From Bog-756 sp035949055 (GTDB taxonomy: Bacteria > Actinomycetota > Acidimicrobiia > Acidimicrobiales > RAAP-2), in NCBI GenBank assembly GCA_035949055.1, contig DASZIO010000053.1, positions 1 to 64,000 on the forward strand: a stretch of 64,000 nt of DNA, read 5' to 3'. The notes under the pieces were generated by a model. It saw only the letters and a list, made by a program, of their open reading frames with translations, had not been told where the DNA came from and ran no database searches. Positions 7,996 to 15,595 of the stretch are shown in pieces. The first letter of the stretch is position 1, and each line of letters opens with the position of its first letter. The position numbers were made by a program, and so were the translations under genes.

Positions 7996-9581
7996 GCCCG
8001 AGGCCCGGCTTCGTCGTCGACGTCGACCGCTCCACACCCCCGACGCTTTTCTGGCGCGGCGAGCGCTTCACACTCGAGCGGTTGCCGGAGGGAAGCCGGG
8101 TCATCTACGCACCCGAGCCCTTGGACCCGTTGAAGGACCCGGCCGCCGCCATCCGGTCCGCGCTCATCAACCCGGTCGGCGACCAGGAACCGCTGCCGAC
8201 CCAGCTCCATGCGGGAATGAAGCTGACCATCGCCTTCGACGACATCTCGTTGCCTCTCCCTCCGATGGAGCGGCCGGACATCCGCCAGCTGGTGATCGAG
8301 CAGGTCCTCGACATGGCGGCAGACGCCGGCGTCGACGACGTCGAGCTGATCGTGGCGCTGGCCCTCCATCGGAGGATGACCGAGGCGGAGCTCCGCCACG
8401 CCCTCGGCGACCGCATCTACGACGCCTTCGCCCCGAACGGTCTGCTGACCCAGCACGATGCCGAAGACCCGGCCGCCCTGGTCCACCTGGGCCAGACGGA
8501 CCAGGGCGAAGACGTGGAGATCAACCGGCGCGCCGCCGAGAGCGACCTGTTGGTCTACGTGAACATCAACCTGGTGGCCATGGACGGTGGGCACAAGAGC
8601 GTGGCCACCGGGTTGGCGAGCTACCGGAGCCTGCGCCATCACCACAATCCGGTGACCATGCAGCACAGCCGTTCATTCATGGACCAGCACCGGTCCGAGC
8701 TGCATTCGTCCAACTGGCGGATGGGGCGCCTCATTGCCGACAGCGGTGTCAACGTGTTCCAGATCGAGTCGACCCTCAACAACGACACCTTCCCGCCCGC
8801 ATTCGCCTTCTTGCAGAAACGCGAATGGGAATGGGGGGTACGCGACCGGTTGGGGTTCATGACCGCGTCCAAGACGCTGGAGCGGACACCGTCCCGCTAC
8901 GCCCGGCAGATCTTCCACTCGGTCAGGTCCCCCCACCGGATGGCTTCGGTCCAGGCCGGCGAAGTCGAGGCAGTCCACAAGCTGACCACCGACAACATCT
9001 GGGCCCAGCAGGGCGTGGCGGTCGAGGGGCAGACCGACATCCTCACCATGGGCCTGCCGTATGTCGGACCGTACAACGTGAACTCGATCCTCAACCCCAT
9101 CCTGGTGGCCTGCCTAGGCCTCGGATACTTCTTCAACCTCTACCGGGGCAAGCCGCTCGTCAGGGAGGGCGGCGTGGTCATCATGACCCACCCCACGCCA
9201 TGGGAATTCAACCCGGTCCACCATCCGAGCTACATCGACTTCTTCGAACAGGTGCTGACCGAGACGACCGACCCGATCGAGGTGGCCGACCGGTTCGAGG
9301 AGTCCTTCGCCCTTGATCCGTGGTACATCCATCTCTACCGGACGGGCCACGCCTACCACGGAGTTCACCCGTTCTACATGTGGTACTGGTGCGCACACGC
9401 CCTGCAGCACCTGGGGGCGGTGATCATCGTAGGGGGCGATGAGGCGGCGGTGCATCGCCTCGGGTTCCGAGCCGCGTCGGCGCTGTCGGATGCCCTGGAG
9501 ATGGCCTCAGACATGGTCGGACCGTCTCCTTCCCTGACCCACCTACACGCGCCCCCGATCATGATGGCAGACGTCAGGTGA
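7992..9581 (+). CDS. LarA-like (DUF2088) nickel-pincer enzyme homologue
   Basis: This 529-residue protein has an N-terminal LarA_N/DUF2088 domain. In Lactobacillus plantarum lactate racemase, His108, Lys184 (which tethers the nickel-pincer cofactor) and His200 (a nickel ligand) are spaced 76 and 16 residues apart. Here His126 (ALALHRRMTEAEL), Lys202 (DGGHKSVATG) and His218 (RHHHNP) have exactly those spacings. The second catalytic base of LarA, His174, sits ten residues before the lysine; that position is Ile here (NINLVAMDGGHK). Cofactor binding therefore looks likely, while the reaction is probably not lactate racemization. The protein is about 100 residues longer than LarA, and its C-terminal half is rich in His, Trp and Tyr. 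The GTG start at 7992 overlaps the previous stop by 4 bp. No larB, larC or larE is in the window. Confidence 0.82.
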   Translation: MSPRPGFVVDVDRSTPPTLFWRGERFTLERLPEGSRVIYAPEPLDPLKDPAAAIRSALINPVGDQEPLPTQLHAGMKLTIAFDDISLPLPPMERPDIRQLVIEQVLDMAADAGVDDVELIVALALHRRMTEAELRHALGDRIYDAFAPNGLLTQHDAEDPAALVHLGQTDQGEDVEINRRAAESDLLVYVNINLVAMDGGHKSVATGLASYRSLRHHHNPVTMQHSRSFMDQHRSELHSSNWRMGRLIADSGVNVFQIESTLNNDTFPPAFAFLQKREWEWGVRDRLGFMTASKTLERTPSRYARQIFHSVRSPHRMASVQAGEVEAVHKLTTDNIWAQQGVAVEGQTDILTMGLPYVGPYNVNSILNPILVACLGLGYFFNLYRGKPLVREGGVVIMTHPTPWEFNPVHHPSYIDFFEQVLTETTDPIEVADRFEESFALDPWYIHLYRTGHAYHGVHPFYMWYWCAHALQHLGAVIIVGGDEAAVHRLGFRAASALSDALEMASDMVGPSPSLTHLHAPPIMMADVR

Positions 9582-10624
9582 CACCCCGGGTCGGCTCCTC
9601 GAACTCCCTTCGGACACGCCGGGCGGTGCGGACCGACGCCCTGCTCGAGAGCAGGAACACGTCGCGCTCATGGCGCCGGGGGGCGGGCCTGGGGTCGGTC
9701 AGGCCGTCGTCGCTGGTGGCAAGGTTTGGACAGGCCCGCTTCCCTCTCGCCGCGCCGAGCTGGCCCGAGTCGGTTCCGCGTCCCCCGGCCGAGCCCGAGC
9801 TGGGCGCCCATTACGACACCACATGGTCGCGCCGGTACCCGGTCCGCTTGGCCCGGGCGATGGTCCTCGACAGCGTGGCCCGACCGGTAGCCCGCATCGT
9901 GGCCTCCCCGCTGCTCCGGGGCGACGAAGGCCTCAAATCCCTCGAGCCCCCGGTGATCTTCGCCGCCAATCACGCCAGCCATGCCGACACTCCGTTGTTG
10001 CTGTCCTGTCTCCCCCTCCGGTTCCGCCATCGCACGGTGGTGGCGGCGGCGGCCGACTACTTCTTCGATCGCCGCTGGAAGGCCGACATGTGGTCCTTCT
10101 TCCTGGCCGCCATCCCCTTCGAGCGCACCAAGGTGAACCGGCGTTCGGCTGACCTGGCCGCGGACCTGCTGGCCGACGGATGGAACCTGGTCATCTTCCC
10201 CGAGGGCGGCCGCTCGCCCGACGGGTGGGCGCAGCCATTCCGTCCGGCCAGTGCCGCCTACCTGGCGGTCCGGACCGGCTGCCCGGTGGTGCCCGTGCAT
10301 CTGGACGGCACCCGAGACCTCCTCCCCAAGGGACGACGGGGGCTGCGACGAACCCGCACCACGGTCACGTTCGGCACGCCGCTGTCACCCGACGAGCAGG
10401 AGGATGCCCGACGCTTCGGTGCTCGCATCGAAGCGTCGGTGGCCACCATGGCCAACGAGGCGCGCTCGGACTGGTGGACCGCGCGCAAGGAGGCCGCGGT
10501 CGGGACGACGCCGGCGTTGCAGGGACCAGAAGCCTCGCCGTGGCGGCGCTCCTGGATCCTCTCATCCAGCCCCGACGGGCTACCGGTCGACGAGGGGCCC
10601 GACTGGCCCCGACGGAGTCGCTGA
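9578..10624 (+). CDS. PlsC-like 1-acyl-glycerol-phosphate acyltransferase
   Basis: This 348-residue member of the LPLAT/PlsC family transfers an acyl chain to a glycerophosphate-type acceptor at the membrane face. The catalytic HxxxxD is NHASHADT (His132, Asp137). The glycine-rich phosphate-binding motif is FPEGGRSPDG, and the proline motif VVPVHLDGT follows. About 85 N-terminal residues precede the domain and are Arg-rich, and a 50-residue polar tail follows it. The GTG start at 9578 overlaps the preceding TGA by 4 bp, making it the last gene of a four-gene coupled operon. The neighbours suggest that the operon makes an unusual lipid whose alcohol or hydroxy-acyl part is built by the upstream enzymes and attached here; this is inference. 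It converges on gatD, 13 bp away. Confidence 0.85.
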   Translation: MTPRVGSSNSLRTRRAVRTDALLESRNTSRSWRRGAGLGSVRPSSLVARFGQARFPLAAPSWPESVPRPPAEPELGAHYDTTWSRRYPVRLARAMVLDSVARPVARIVASPLLRGDEGLKSLEPPVIFAANHASHADTPLLLSCLPLRFRHRTVVAAAADYFFDRRWKADMWSFFLAAIPFERTKVNRRSADLAADLLADGWNLVIFPEGGRSPDGWAQPFRPASAAYLAVRTGCPVVPVHLDGTRDLLPKGRRGLRRTRTTVTFGTPLSPDEQEDARRFGARIEASVATMANEARSDWWTARKEAAVGTTPALQGPEASPWRRSWILSSSPDGLPVDEGPDWPRRSR

Positions 10625-10637
10625 ACCAGATCCCGGC

Positions 10638-11447
10638 TCAACGCCGCCCGCCGCGCCGGCGGATCAGCAAGGCGGGCCGCGTGCGCCCCACCGAGGCCAG
10701 TCGCTCGCCACGGAGCTCTTCCTGGTCGCGGTCGTCCAGCGGCTCGAGTGCGACCGGGGCCGACCCCGGCGTGGCCAAGGCCCACCCGAGCAGCAGGTCG
10801 GCCAGGGCCGGATTGCGGGCCAGCACCGGTCCGTGGAGGTAGGTGCCGAGCACTCGGTCTGACCAGGCACCTTCGGTTCGGTCACCTGCGCCGTTGCCCA
10901 CCCCCCGGACCACTCGGGCCACCGCCTTCGCGTCCTGGCCGAGCGTGGTCCGAGCACTGTGGTTTTCGAACCCAGTCAGGAGTGGAAGGAGCCGACCCGA
11001 CGGGAGACGGGGCGCGTCGGCTGTGACCGAGGCCAACAGCTCCCCCACCGCCCGGGGTCCGCCGCCCTTGGCGGTGGTGACATCGAGGACGCCGAGGCCG
11101 TCATGTGGCCGGCCGTCGCGGTCGGGGAAGGAATGGCCGAGCAGCTGGTAGCCGGCGCAGACACCGAGCACGACCGAGCCCTGTTCCATCGCCCGTCCGA
11201 AAGACCGGTCGGCCCGGAGGGCTTCCGCCGCCCGTACTTGGGGACCGTCCTCCCCCCCGCCGATGCAGTAGAGGTCGGCGGTCGGGAGGGGACGCCCCGA
11301 ATCGGCCTGGATGAGTTCGGTGTCCATGCCGCGCCACGACGCCCGGCGGGCCAGGACCAGGCCGTTGCCCCCGTCGCCATAGGTGCCGAGCAGGTCGGGG
11401 AAGATCACCGCGATCGTCAGCATGGCATTGCGGTCCACGCTGCTCAC
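10638..11447 (-). CDS. gatD: lipid II isoglutaminyl synthase, glutaminase subunit GatD
   Basis: GatD supplies ammonia from glutamine to MurT, which amidates the D-glutamate of the peptidoglycan stem. The protein is a class-I-like glutamine amidotransferase. It opens with IAVIFPDLLGTYGDGGN, typical of this family, has the nucleophile cysteine in GVCAGYQLLG, and has the paired histidine in GTYLHGP. The start is ambiguous. A GTG at 11447 overlaps the murT stop by 4 bp (GTGA) and gives the N-terminus MSSVDRNAMLTIAV; an ATG at 11423 would be 8 codons shorter. The overlapping GTG is preferred because the other pairs in this operon use the same geometry. It is the third gene of the HAD-PlsC/murT/gatD minus-strand operon. 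At 269 residues it is somewhat longer than usual because of a polar C-terminal tail. Confidence 0.93.
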   Translation of the reverse strand: MSSVDRNAMLTIAVIFPDLLGTYGDGGNGLVLARRASWRGMDTELIQADSGRPLPTADLYCIGGGEDGPQVRAAEALRADRSFGRAMEQGSVVLGVCAGYQLLGHSFPDRDGRPHDGLGVLDVTTAKGGGPRAVGELLASVTADAPRLPSGRLLPLLTGFENHSARTTLGQDAKAVARVVRGVGNGAGDRTEGAWSDRVLGTYLHGPVLARNPALADLLLGWALATPGSAPVALEPLDDRDQEELRGERLASVGRTRPALLIRRRGGRR

Positions 11448-12931
11448 AGCCGGGAGCGCATGTCGGCAAAGGCGGTGTAGTTGCCGAGGAAGTCGATCGC
11501 GGCATGGGGCGCCGTCTGCTGGGTGCAGTCGATGGCGCGGTCGATCGCGGCCACCGGGTCGGCCACCACTGTGCACTCGACCCCGGCGTAGCGGAGGCGC
11601 ACTGCCAGATCGAGCCGGCGGTCACCCGTGGCCAGCGCCACCCGTCCGGCCAGGCGTTCGAAGGGGACGTCCCACAACCAGCTGGTGTCGAGCCCGTCGG
11701 CGATACGGGCATTGACCGACAGGACGACCGGCTCGCAGGTCTGGCCGCCCTCGTCGAGGAGATCGAAGATCGCCGTCCAGCCGGCCGGGTTCTTGGCCAA
11801 GAGCAGTCTCACCGCCCGACCCCGGCGCGAGACGTGCGAGAAGCGGCCGGCCACCTCCCTGACCCGGGCGATGTGGTCCACGGCGCGCGAAACACCCCGG
11901 CTCCAGCCGAGCCCATCTTGGGCGCCCTCGCCCTCGGTCAGCGCCGCGGCGACCGCGGCCATGGCGGCGTTCGACCGGTTGAACTGCCCGGGCAGTCCGA
12001 TGTCGAGGGAATAGCGCGACCCGTCGGCCAGGGCCAGGACCGACCCGTCCACCCAGGCGACACACCGCGGTCGTGACAGACCGCATCGTTCACAGGACCA
12101 TCCGCCATGTCCGCCATGTCCGCCCTGTCCCGCCTGTGCCCCATCTGCAGGGTCCGAGCCGTCTGCTCCGTCTGCAGGGTCTGCGCCGTCGGCGCCGATT
12201 GCACCGTCTGCGCCGTCTGCGCCGTTTGCACCGTCCGGCCCCTTCCTTCCCGTGTCGTCGAACACGATCCGGCCGCCGCAGGATGGGCATCCGACGGCGT
12301 CGTTCCGCCACGCCTGCCCGGCCCCGACCCAATGCACGCCGGCAGCGGCCGAGGCCGCATAGACCACCATGGGATCGTCGGCGTTGGCCACCACCGCTGG
12401 CGGGCTCCCGCCGGCGGTGGTTCTTCCAGGTGATCCGAGCGCCTCCCGCCACCGGTCGGCCAGCATGCGAACCTCCGAGATCCGATCCAGTTGGTCCCGC
12501 GACAGATTGAGCAGGACCACGGTCCTCGGCCCGGTGTCGGCCATCACCCGACCGAGGTACCCCTCATCGACTTCCAGCACGGCCGGTACCTCGCGGGTTG
12601 AACCGACCATGGCTGCCACATGACCGGCCGGCATGTTCGCGCCGGTGTGATTGGAGACGACCAGGAGTCCCTCAGACGCGGCGAGTGCCGTCGCCAGCAT
12701 CCGGGTGGTCGTGGTCTTGCCGTTGGTGCCGGTGACAAGGGCCACCCGGCGGCCCTCGGCCAGGGTGACGAGCAGCCGGGGGTCGATGGCCAGGCCGATC
12801 CGGCCGCCGACCACCGTGCCGCTCCCCCGCCCGAGCGCCCGAGACAGCCGGTTGGACATGGTGACCGCTTCGGCGGCGACCGCGGCCCGCACCGGCAGCA
12901 CCTGCCGGTCTGATCGGGAGTCGACGATCAC
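11444..12931 (-). CDS. murT: lipid II isoglutaminyl synthase, ligase subunit MurT
   Basis: MurT is a Mur-ligase-type ATPase that, with GatD, amidates lipid II at the inner membrane face. The P-loop TGTNGKTTTTRML is at about residues 67-79, the Mur central-domain motif NLSRDQLDRISEV follows, and the C-terminal DUF1727 region contains KNPAGWTAIFD. MurT proteins carry a zinc ribbon in the middle domain. Here the two knuckles CPSCGG and CERCG are separated by about 60 residues, of which some 45 are a Gly-Ala-Asp/Gly-Gly-His repeat (window 12099-12240), so at 495 residues the protein is longer than usual. The GTG start at 12931 overlaps the stop of the upstream HAD-acyltransferase gene by 4 bp. 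An internal ATG at residue 25 (MSNRLSRALGRG) is the alternative start. Confidence 0.93.
   Translation of the reverse strand: MIVDSRSDRQVLPVRAAVAAEAVTMSNRLSRALGRGSGTVVGGRIGLAIDPRLLVTLAEGRRVALVTGTNGKTTTTRMLATALAASEGLLVVSNHTGANMPAGHVAAMVGSTREVPAVLEVDEGYLGRVMADTGPRTVVLLNLSRDQLDRISEVRMLADRWREALGSPGRTTAGGSPPAVVANADDPMVVYAASAAAGVHWVGAGQAWRNDAVGCPSCGGRIVFDDTGRKGPDGANGADGADGAIGADGADPADGADGSDPADGAQAGQGGHGGHGGWSCERCGLSRPRCVAWVDGSVLALADGSRYSLDIGLPGQFNRSNAAMAAVAAALTEGEGAQDGLGWSRGVSRAVDHIARVREVAGRFSHVSRRGRAVRLLLAKNPAGWTAIFDLLDEGGQTCEPVVLSVNARIADGLDTSWLWDVPFERLAGRVALATGDRRLDLAVRLRYAGVECTVVADPVAAIDRAIDCTQQTAPHAAIDFLGNYTAFADMRSRL
12099..12240 (-). repeat. in-frame collagen-like repeat inside the murT zinc ribbon
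   Basis: On the minus strand this low-complexity tract encodes repeated G-A-D triplets, then P/S-interrupted versions, then Gln/Gly and two G-G-H triplets. On the plus strand it shows as recurring GTCTGCGCCGTCTGC-like nonamers and a GTCCGCCAT repeat. It lies precisely between the two cysteine knuckles of the MurT ribbon. Such repeats expand and contract by slippage, so its length may vary between strains (inference). Confidence 0.8.
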
Positions 12932-14358
12932 GCCGGCGGTTGAGTGCTGGCGAGTTCCTCCTCGGTCGGGATCCGCGCCACCCGGGCCTCGTCCGGCAAC
13001 AAGTCGGCGATGGCGGCCATGAGGGCCTGGGTGTCGGCCACCGCGTCAACCAGGCCAAGCGGTACCGGCTCCCCGACGTTGACGGCGACATCGGGGGGAT
13101 GGTGCAGCGCGGTGAGGTTCGGCACCCGCGACGATCTCGGCCACACTTTCTCTGTTCCCCACAGGCCGATGGGTACGACCGGGGCACCGGTCTCCGCGGC
13201 CAGCCGGGCCGTTCCGGTGTGACCGTGGAGCACCGGGTCGAAGAACTGCTCGCCCCGTGGAATCGTTCCCTGGGGCAGGACGATGACGATCTCGCCCCCC
13301 CGGAGGGCGGCTGCAGCCTGGTGCATGGGGCCGTCCCGCCGGCCGGTGGACAATTGGCCCTCGCGCCCAGCTGTGGAGGTTTGGCCCCGCTCGACCGGGA
13401 TCCCACCCAGCGCCCGGGCCAGGCGACCGACGATCGGAGCGTCGAATACCTCCTGTTTGGCCAGGAAGCGGACGGGTCGGCCGAGACGGGCGGCGACCAA
13501 CCCGATGGCGGCCACGTCGAAGTAGCTGCGGTGGTTCGACGCCAAGAGCACGGGCCCACGTCGCGCGATGTGCTCCACGCCGCTGATCGAGAACCGGGCG
13601 TAGGGGAATGCCTCGGGGCGGAAGAACGGCCGCACGAGGTGATAGGGCTCGAGGCCGACGAATGCCGGGATGCCTGGGGACCGGTCCCAGTACTCGAGCG
13701 GCCAACGGCGCGCCACCGCCACCGCCACCAGGCGGGGGTCGGCGTTGAGGGGATGCGGATGACCTACTGCGTTGAGGAGCGGTACGTCGAACACGCTGTC
13801 GGAGTAGGCATGCGAAGCCGAGAGATCGGTTCCGGCACGGGCCGACCACTGGCGGACGGCCGCCAGCTTGCCCAACCCCCAGACGAAGGGGCCGACCAGG
13901 CCACCGGTGTAGCGGCCATCCTCCACCCCGTAGCGGGTGGCGATGACGTCGTCGAAACCGAGCGCATCGGCCAGCGGGGAGACCATGTCCACCGGAGAGG
14001 TGGTGGCGAGGACGACGGCCCGGCCGGCTTCCCGATGGGCCGCGAGCTCGTCCAGGGCCCAGGGCTGAACCAGGTCGGTCAGTGGTTCGACGGCCCGCTT
14101 GCCGGCCCTCCGGGTGGCCTCGACCGAACGGCCGCGCATCACCCGGGCGGCCGCCCGGGCCAGCCCGATGAAGGGGACCGACTCGCCGAATCGGTTGTAG
14201 AGCCCGTAGACGAGACTCTCCCCGGGCAGTCGCCGCCCGGGCGGCAGCACCCCCTCGGCTTCCATGGCGGCCTGGAACACCGGGCCGCTCGCCGACCGCA
14301 AGAGCGTCCGGTCCAGGTCCACGAAGACGGCGGCCTTGGCAGCGGTCACAGACTGCAC
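12928..14358 (-). CDS. HAD-IB phosphatase-like/PlsC acyltransferase fusion
   Basis: This protein of about 476 residues has an N-terminal HAD-IB (SerB-like) domain and a C-terminal LPLAT domain. HAD motif I is FVDLDRTLL (Asp14, Asp16) and motif IV is AYSDSVFDVPLL. The acyltransferase HxxxxD is SNHRSYFD (His276, Asp281), followed by PQGTIPRGEQF and VVPIGLWGT. The layout matches the bifunctional PlsC annotated in mycobacteria (Rv2483c-like), so it probably acylates lysophosphatidate at the membrane. The GTG at 14358 has a weak GGCGG-like SD upstream; GTG 14349 is equally possible, and frame-open sequence upstream of both is not conserved-looking. It is first in an operon with murT and gatD (4-bp overlaps), coupling a phospholipid step with lipid II amidation. 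Confidence 0.85.
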   Translation of the reverse strand: MQSVTAAKAAVFVDLDRTLLRSASGPVFQAAMEAEGVLPPGRRLPGESLVYGLYNRFGESVPFIGLARAAARVMRGRSVEATRRAGKRAVEPLTDLVQPWALDELAAHREAGRAVVLATTSPVDMVSPLADALGFDDVIATRYGVEDGRYTGGLVGPFVWGLGKLAAVRQWSARAGTDLSASHAYSDSVFDVPLLNAVGHPHPLNADPRLVAVAVARRWPLEYWDRSPGIPAFVGLEPYHLVRPFFRPEAFPYARFSISGVEHIARRGPVLLASNHRSYFDVAAIGLVAARLGRPVRFLAKQEVFDAPIVGRLARALGGIPVERGQTSTAGREGQLSTGRRDGPMHQAAAALRGGEIVIVLPQGTIPRGEQFFDPVLHGHTGTARLAAETGAPVVPIGLWGTEKVWPRSSRVPNLTALHHPPDVAVNVGEPVPLGLVDAVADTQALMAAIADLLPDEARVARIPTEEELASTQPPA

Positions 14359-14563
14359 GCTACCGCCGGCGAGGGGCACGGCTGGGCCCGGTCGGGGAAA
14401 GCGACACCTCGGCCCCGCCGGGTGAATCGAAGCGCGAGCCAGGCCCCAACGGGTCAACGTTCGGCCATATCCCCGACGAGGCCGGTAGACGCGGCAAAGG
14501 GACCGCCGAGGGGGGAAGGCAGTCCCTTTGCACTGACTCAACAAGGATAGGAGGGGGATTCCT

Positions 14564-14593
14564 TTGACCCTGTGGTCTATGTTCAACTGTATA
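14564..14593 (+). promoter_or_regulatory. possible promoter of the LysR gene
   Basis: TTGACC at 14564-14569 and TGTATA at 14588-14593 are separated by 18 bp in an AT-rich stretch about 60 bp before the LysR start codon. The match to -35/-10 consensus is moderate, and an overlapping TATAAC at 14590-14595 is an alternative -10. Confidence 0.3.
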
Positions 14594-14620
14594 ACAACCG
14601 CGAGCAATCAGTCAAGCAGC

Positions 14621-14648
14621 TTAATTCGATAGCTGCTATCGTGATTAA
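14621..14648. promoter_or_regulatory. inverted repeat, candidate LysR autoregulatory site
   Basis: The centre is a perfect palindrome, CGATAGC-T-GCTATCG (14627-14641), flanked by TTAAT on the left and ATTAA on the right. The whole site ends two bases before the LysR ATG. It contains T-N11-A spacing as expected of LysR boxes. Its location over the ribosome-binding region suggests autorepression (inference). Confidence 0.55.
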
Positions 14649-14650
14649 CG

Positions 14651-15565
14651 ATGGAATTGCGACACCTGCAGGCACTCACGGCCATCAGCGACCACGGTAC
14701 GTTCTCGGCGGCGGCCGAACACCTCAACACCGTTCAATCCAACATCTCGGCCCATGTGGCCCGGCTCGAGCGGGAACTGGGCAGCCCACTCATCGACCGG
14801 ACTGACGGCCGCCTCACCGAAGAGGGCACGGTGGTGGTGGCCCGGGCCAGGCGGATCCTGTCCGAGCTCGATGCCCTGGTGTCGGACGTCGCTGCCTGCC
14901 GGGACGAGGTCACCGGGACCGTCCGGGTCGGGATGATCGGCACCACGGCTCGGTGGCTGGTACCCAGGCTGATGGACGTGGCCCGCAAACGCCACCCGAA
15001 GCTTCGCCTCGTGGTCGTGGACGGGTCCACCACCGGGCTCGAGCCCCAGTTGGCCGGCGGACTGCTCGACTTGGCCGTGCTCCATCTTCCGCTGTCCGGT
15101 CGCGACCTGGTGGCCGCCATGCTCTTCGAGGAGGACCTGGTGCTGGTGGTGCCAGACGGTCACGCCTTGGCCGCACCCCGTCGGCCGGTCTCCCTCGAGG
15201 ACCTCGCCGACATGGAGCTCCTGCTCCCCCTCCCCGGAACGGCCTTCCGCGACGAGCTGGACGCAGTGACCCGTCCCCTCGGTGTCACCTTGCTCCCGGC
15301 GGCGGAGATCGACGGGATCCGGCTCATCGCCTCGCTCACCTTCGAGGGCTACGGTCCCGCCATTCTCCCGGCCACCGCCATCCCCACCTTCCTGCGCGCC
15401 CAGTTCCACCCCGTCGCCATCGAGGGCCTGCCCCGGCGCCGGGTCGGTGTGGCCCAGCGGAGCCGCGGGCTGCCCTCCGCCCCTACCCGTGCCCTCCATG
15501 AGCTGCTGACCACGGTGGTGTCCCAGGCCGAGGGTCGCCCCGACGGCGTCCACGTCCAAACCTGA
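14651..15565 (+). CDS. LysR-family transcriptional regulator
   Basis: This 304-residue protein has the standard LysR plan. The winged HTH covers residues 1-60 (MELRHLQALTAISDHGTFSA and the recognition segment NTVQSNISAHVARLERELG). A linker helix follows, and then a two-lobed periplasmic-binding-like effector domain from about 88 (GTVRVGMIGTTARWLVPRL). It is 304 residues long, normal for the family. It has no obvious divergent partner gene within a few hundred bases: upstream lies the divergent HAD-PlsC operon, whose start is 292 bp away, so it could control that operon as well as itself. The ligand is unknown. Confidence 0.9.
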   Translation: MELRHLQALTAISDHGTFSAAAEHLNTVQSNISAHVARLERELGSPLIDRTDGRLTEEGTVVVARARRILSELDALVSDVAACRDEVTGTVRVGMIGTTARWLVPRLMDVARKRHPKLRLVVVDGSTTGLEPQLAGGLLDLAVLHLPLSGRDLVAAMLFEEDLVLVVPDGHALAAPRRPVSLEDLADMELLLPLPGTAFRDELDAVTRPLGVTLLPAAEIDGIRLIASLTFEGYGPAILPATAIPTFLRAQFHPVAIEGLPRRRVGVAQRSRGLPSAPTRALHELLTTVVSQAEGRPDGVHVQT

Positions 15566-15595
15566 GCCCAGGGACCGGGAACCAGGGACCCGAGC

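Noticed and set aside
12940..14550. A 536-residue open frame on the plus strand opposite the HAD-PlsC gene
   Set aside because: High GC content makes long antisense frames. The opposite strand has recognisable HAD and acyltransferase motifs and 4-bp coupling to murT, while this frame resembles nothing.
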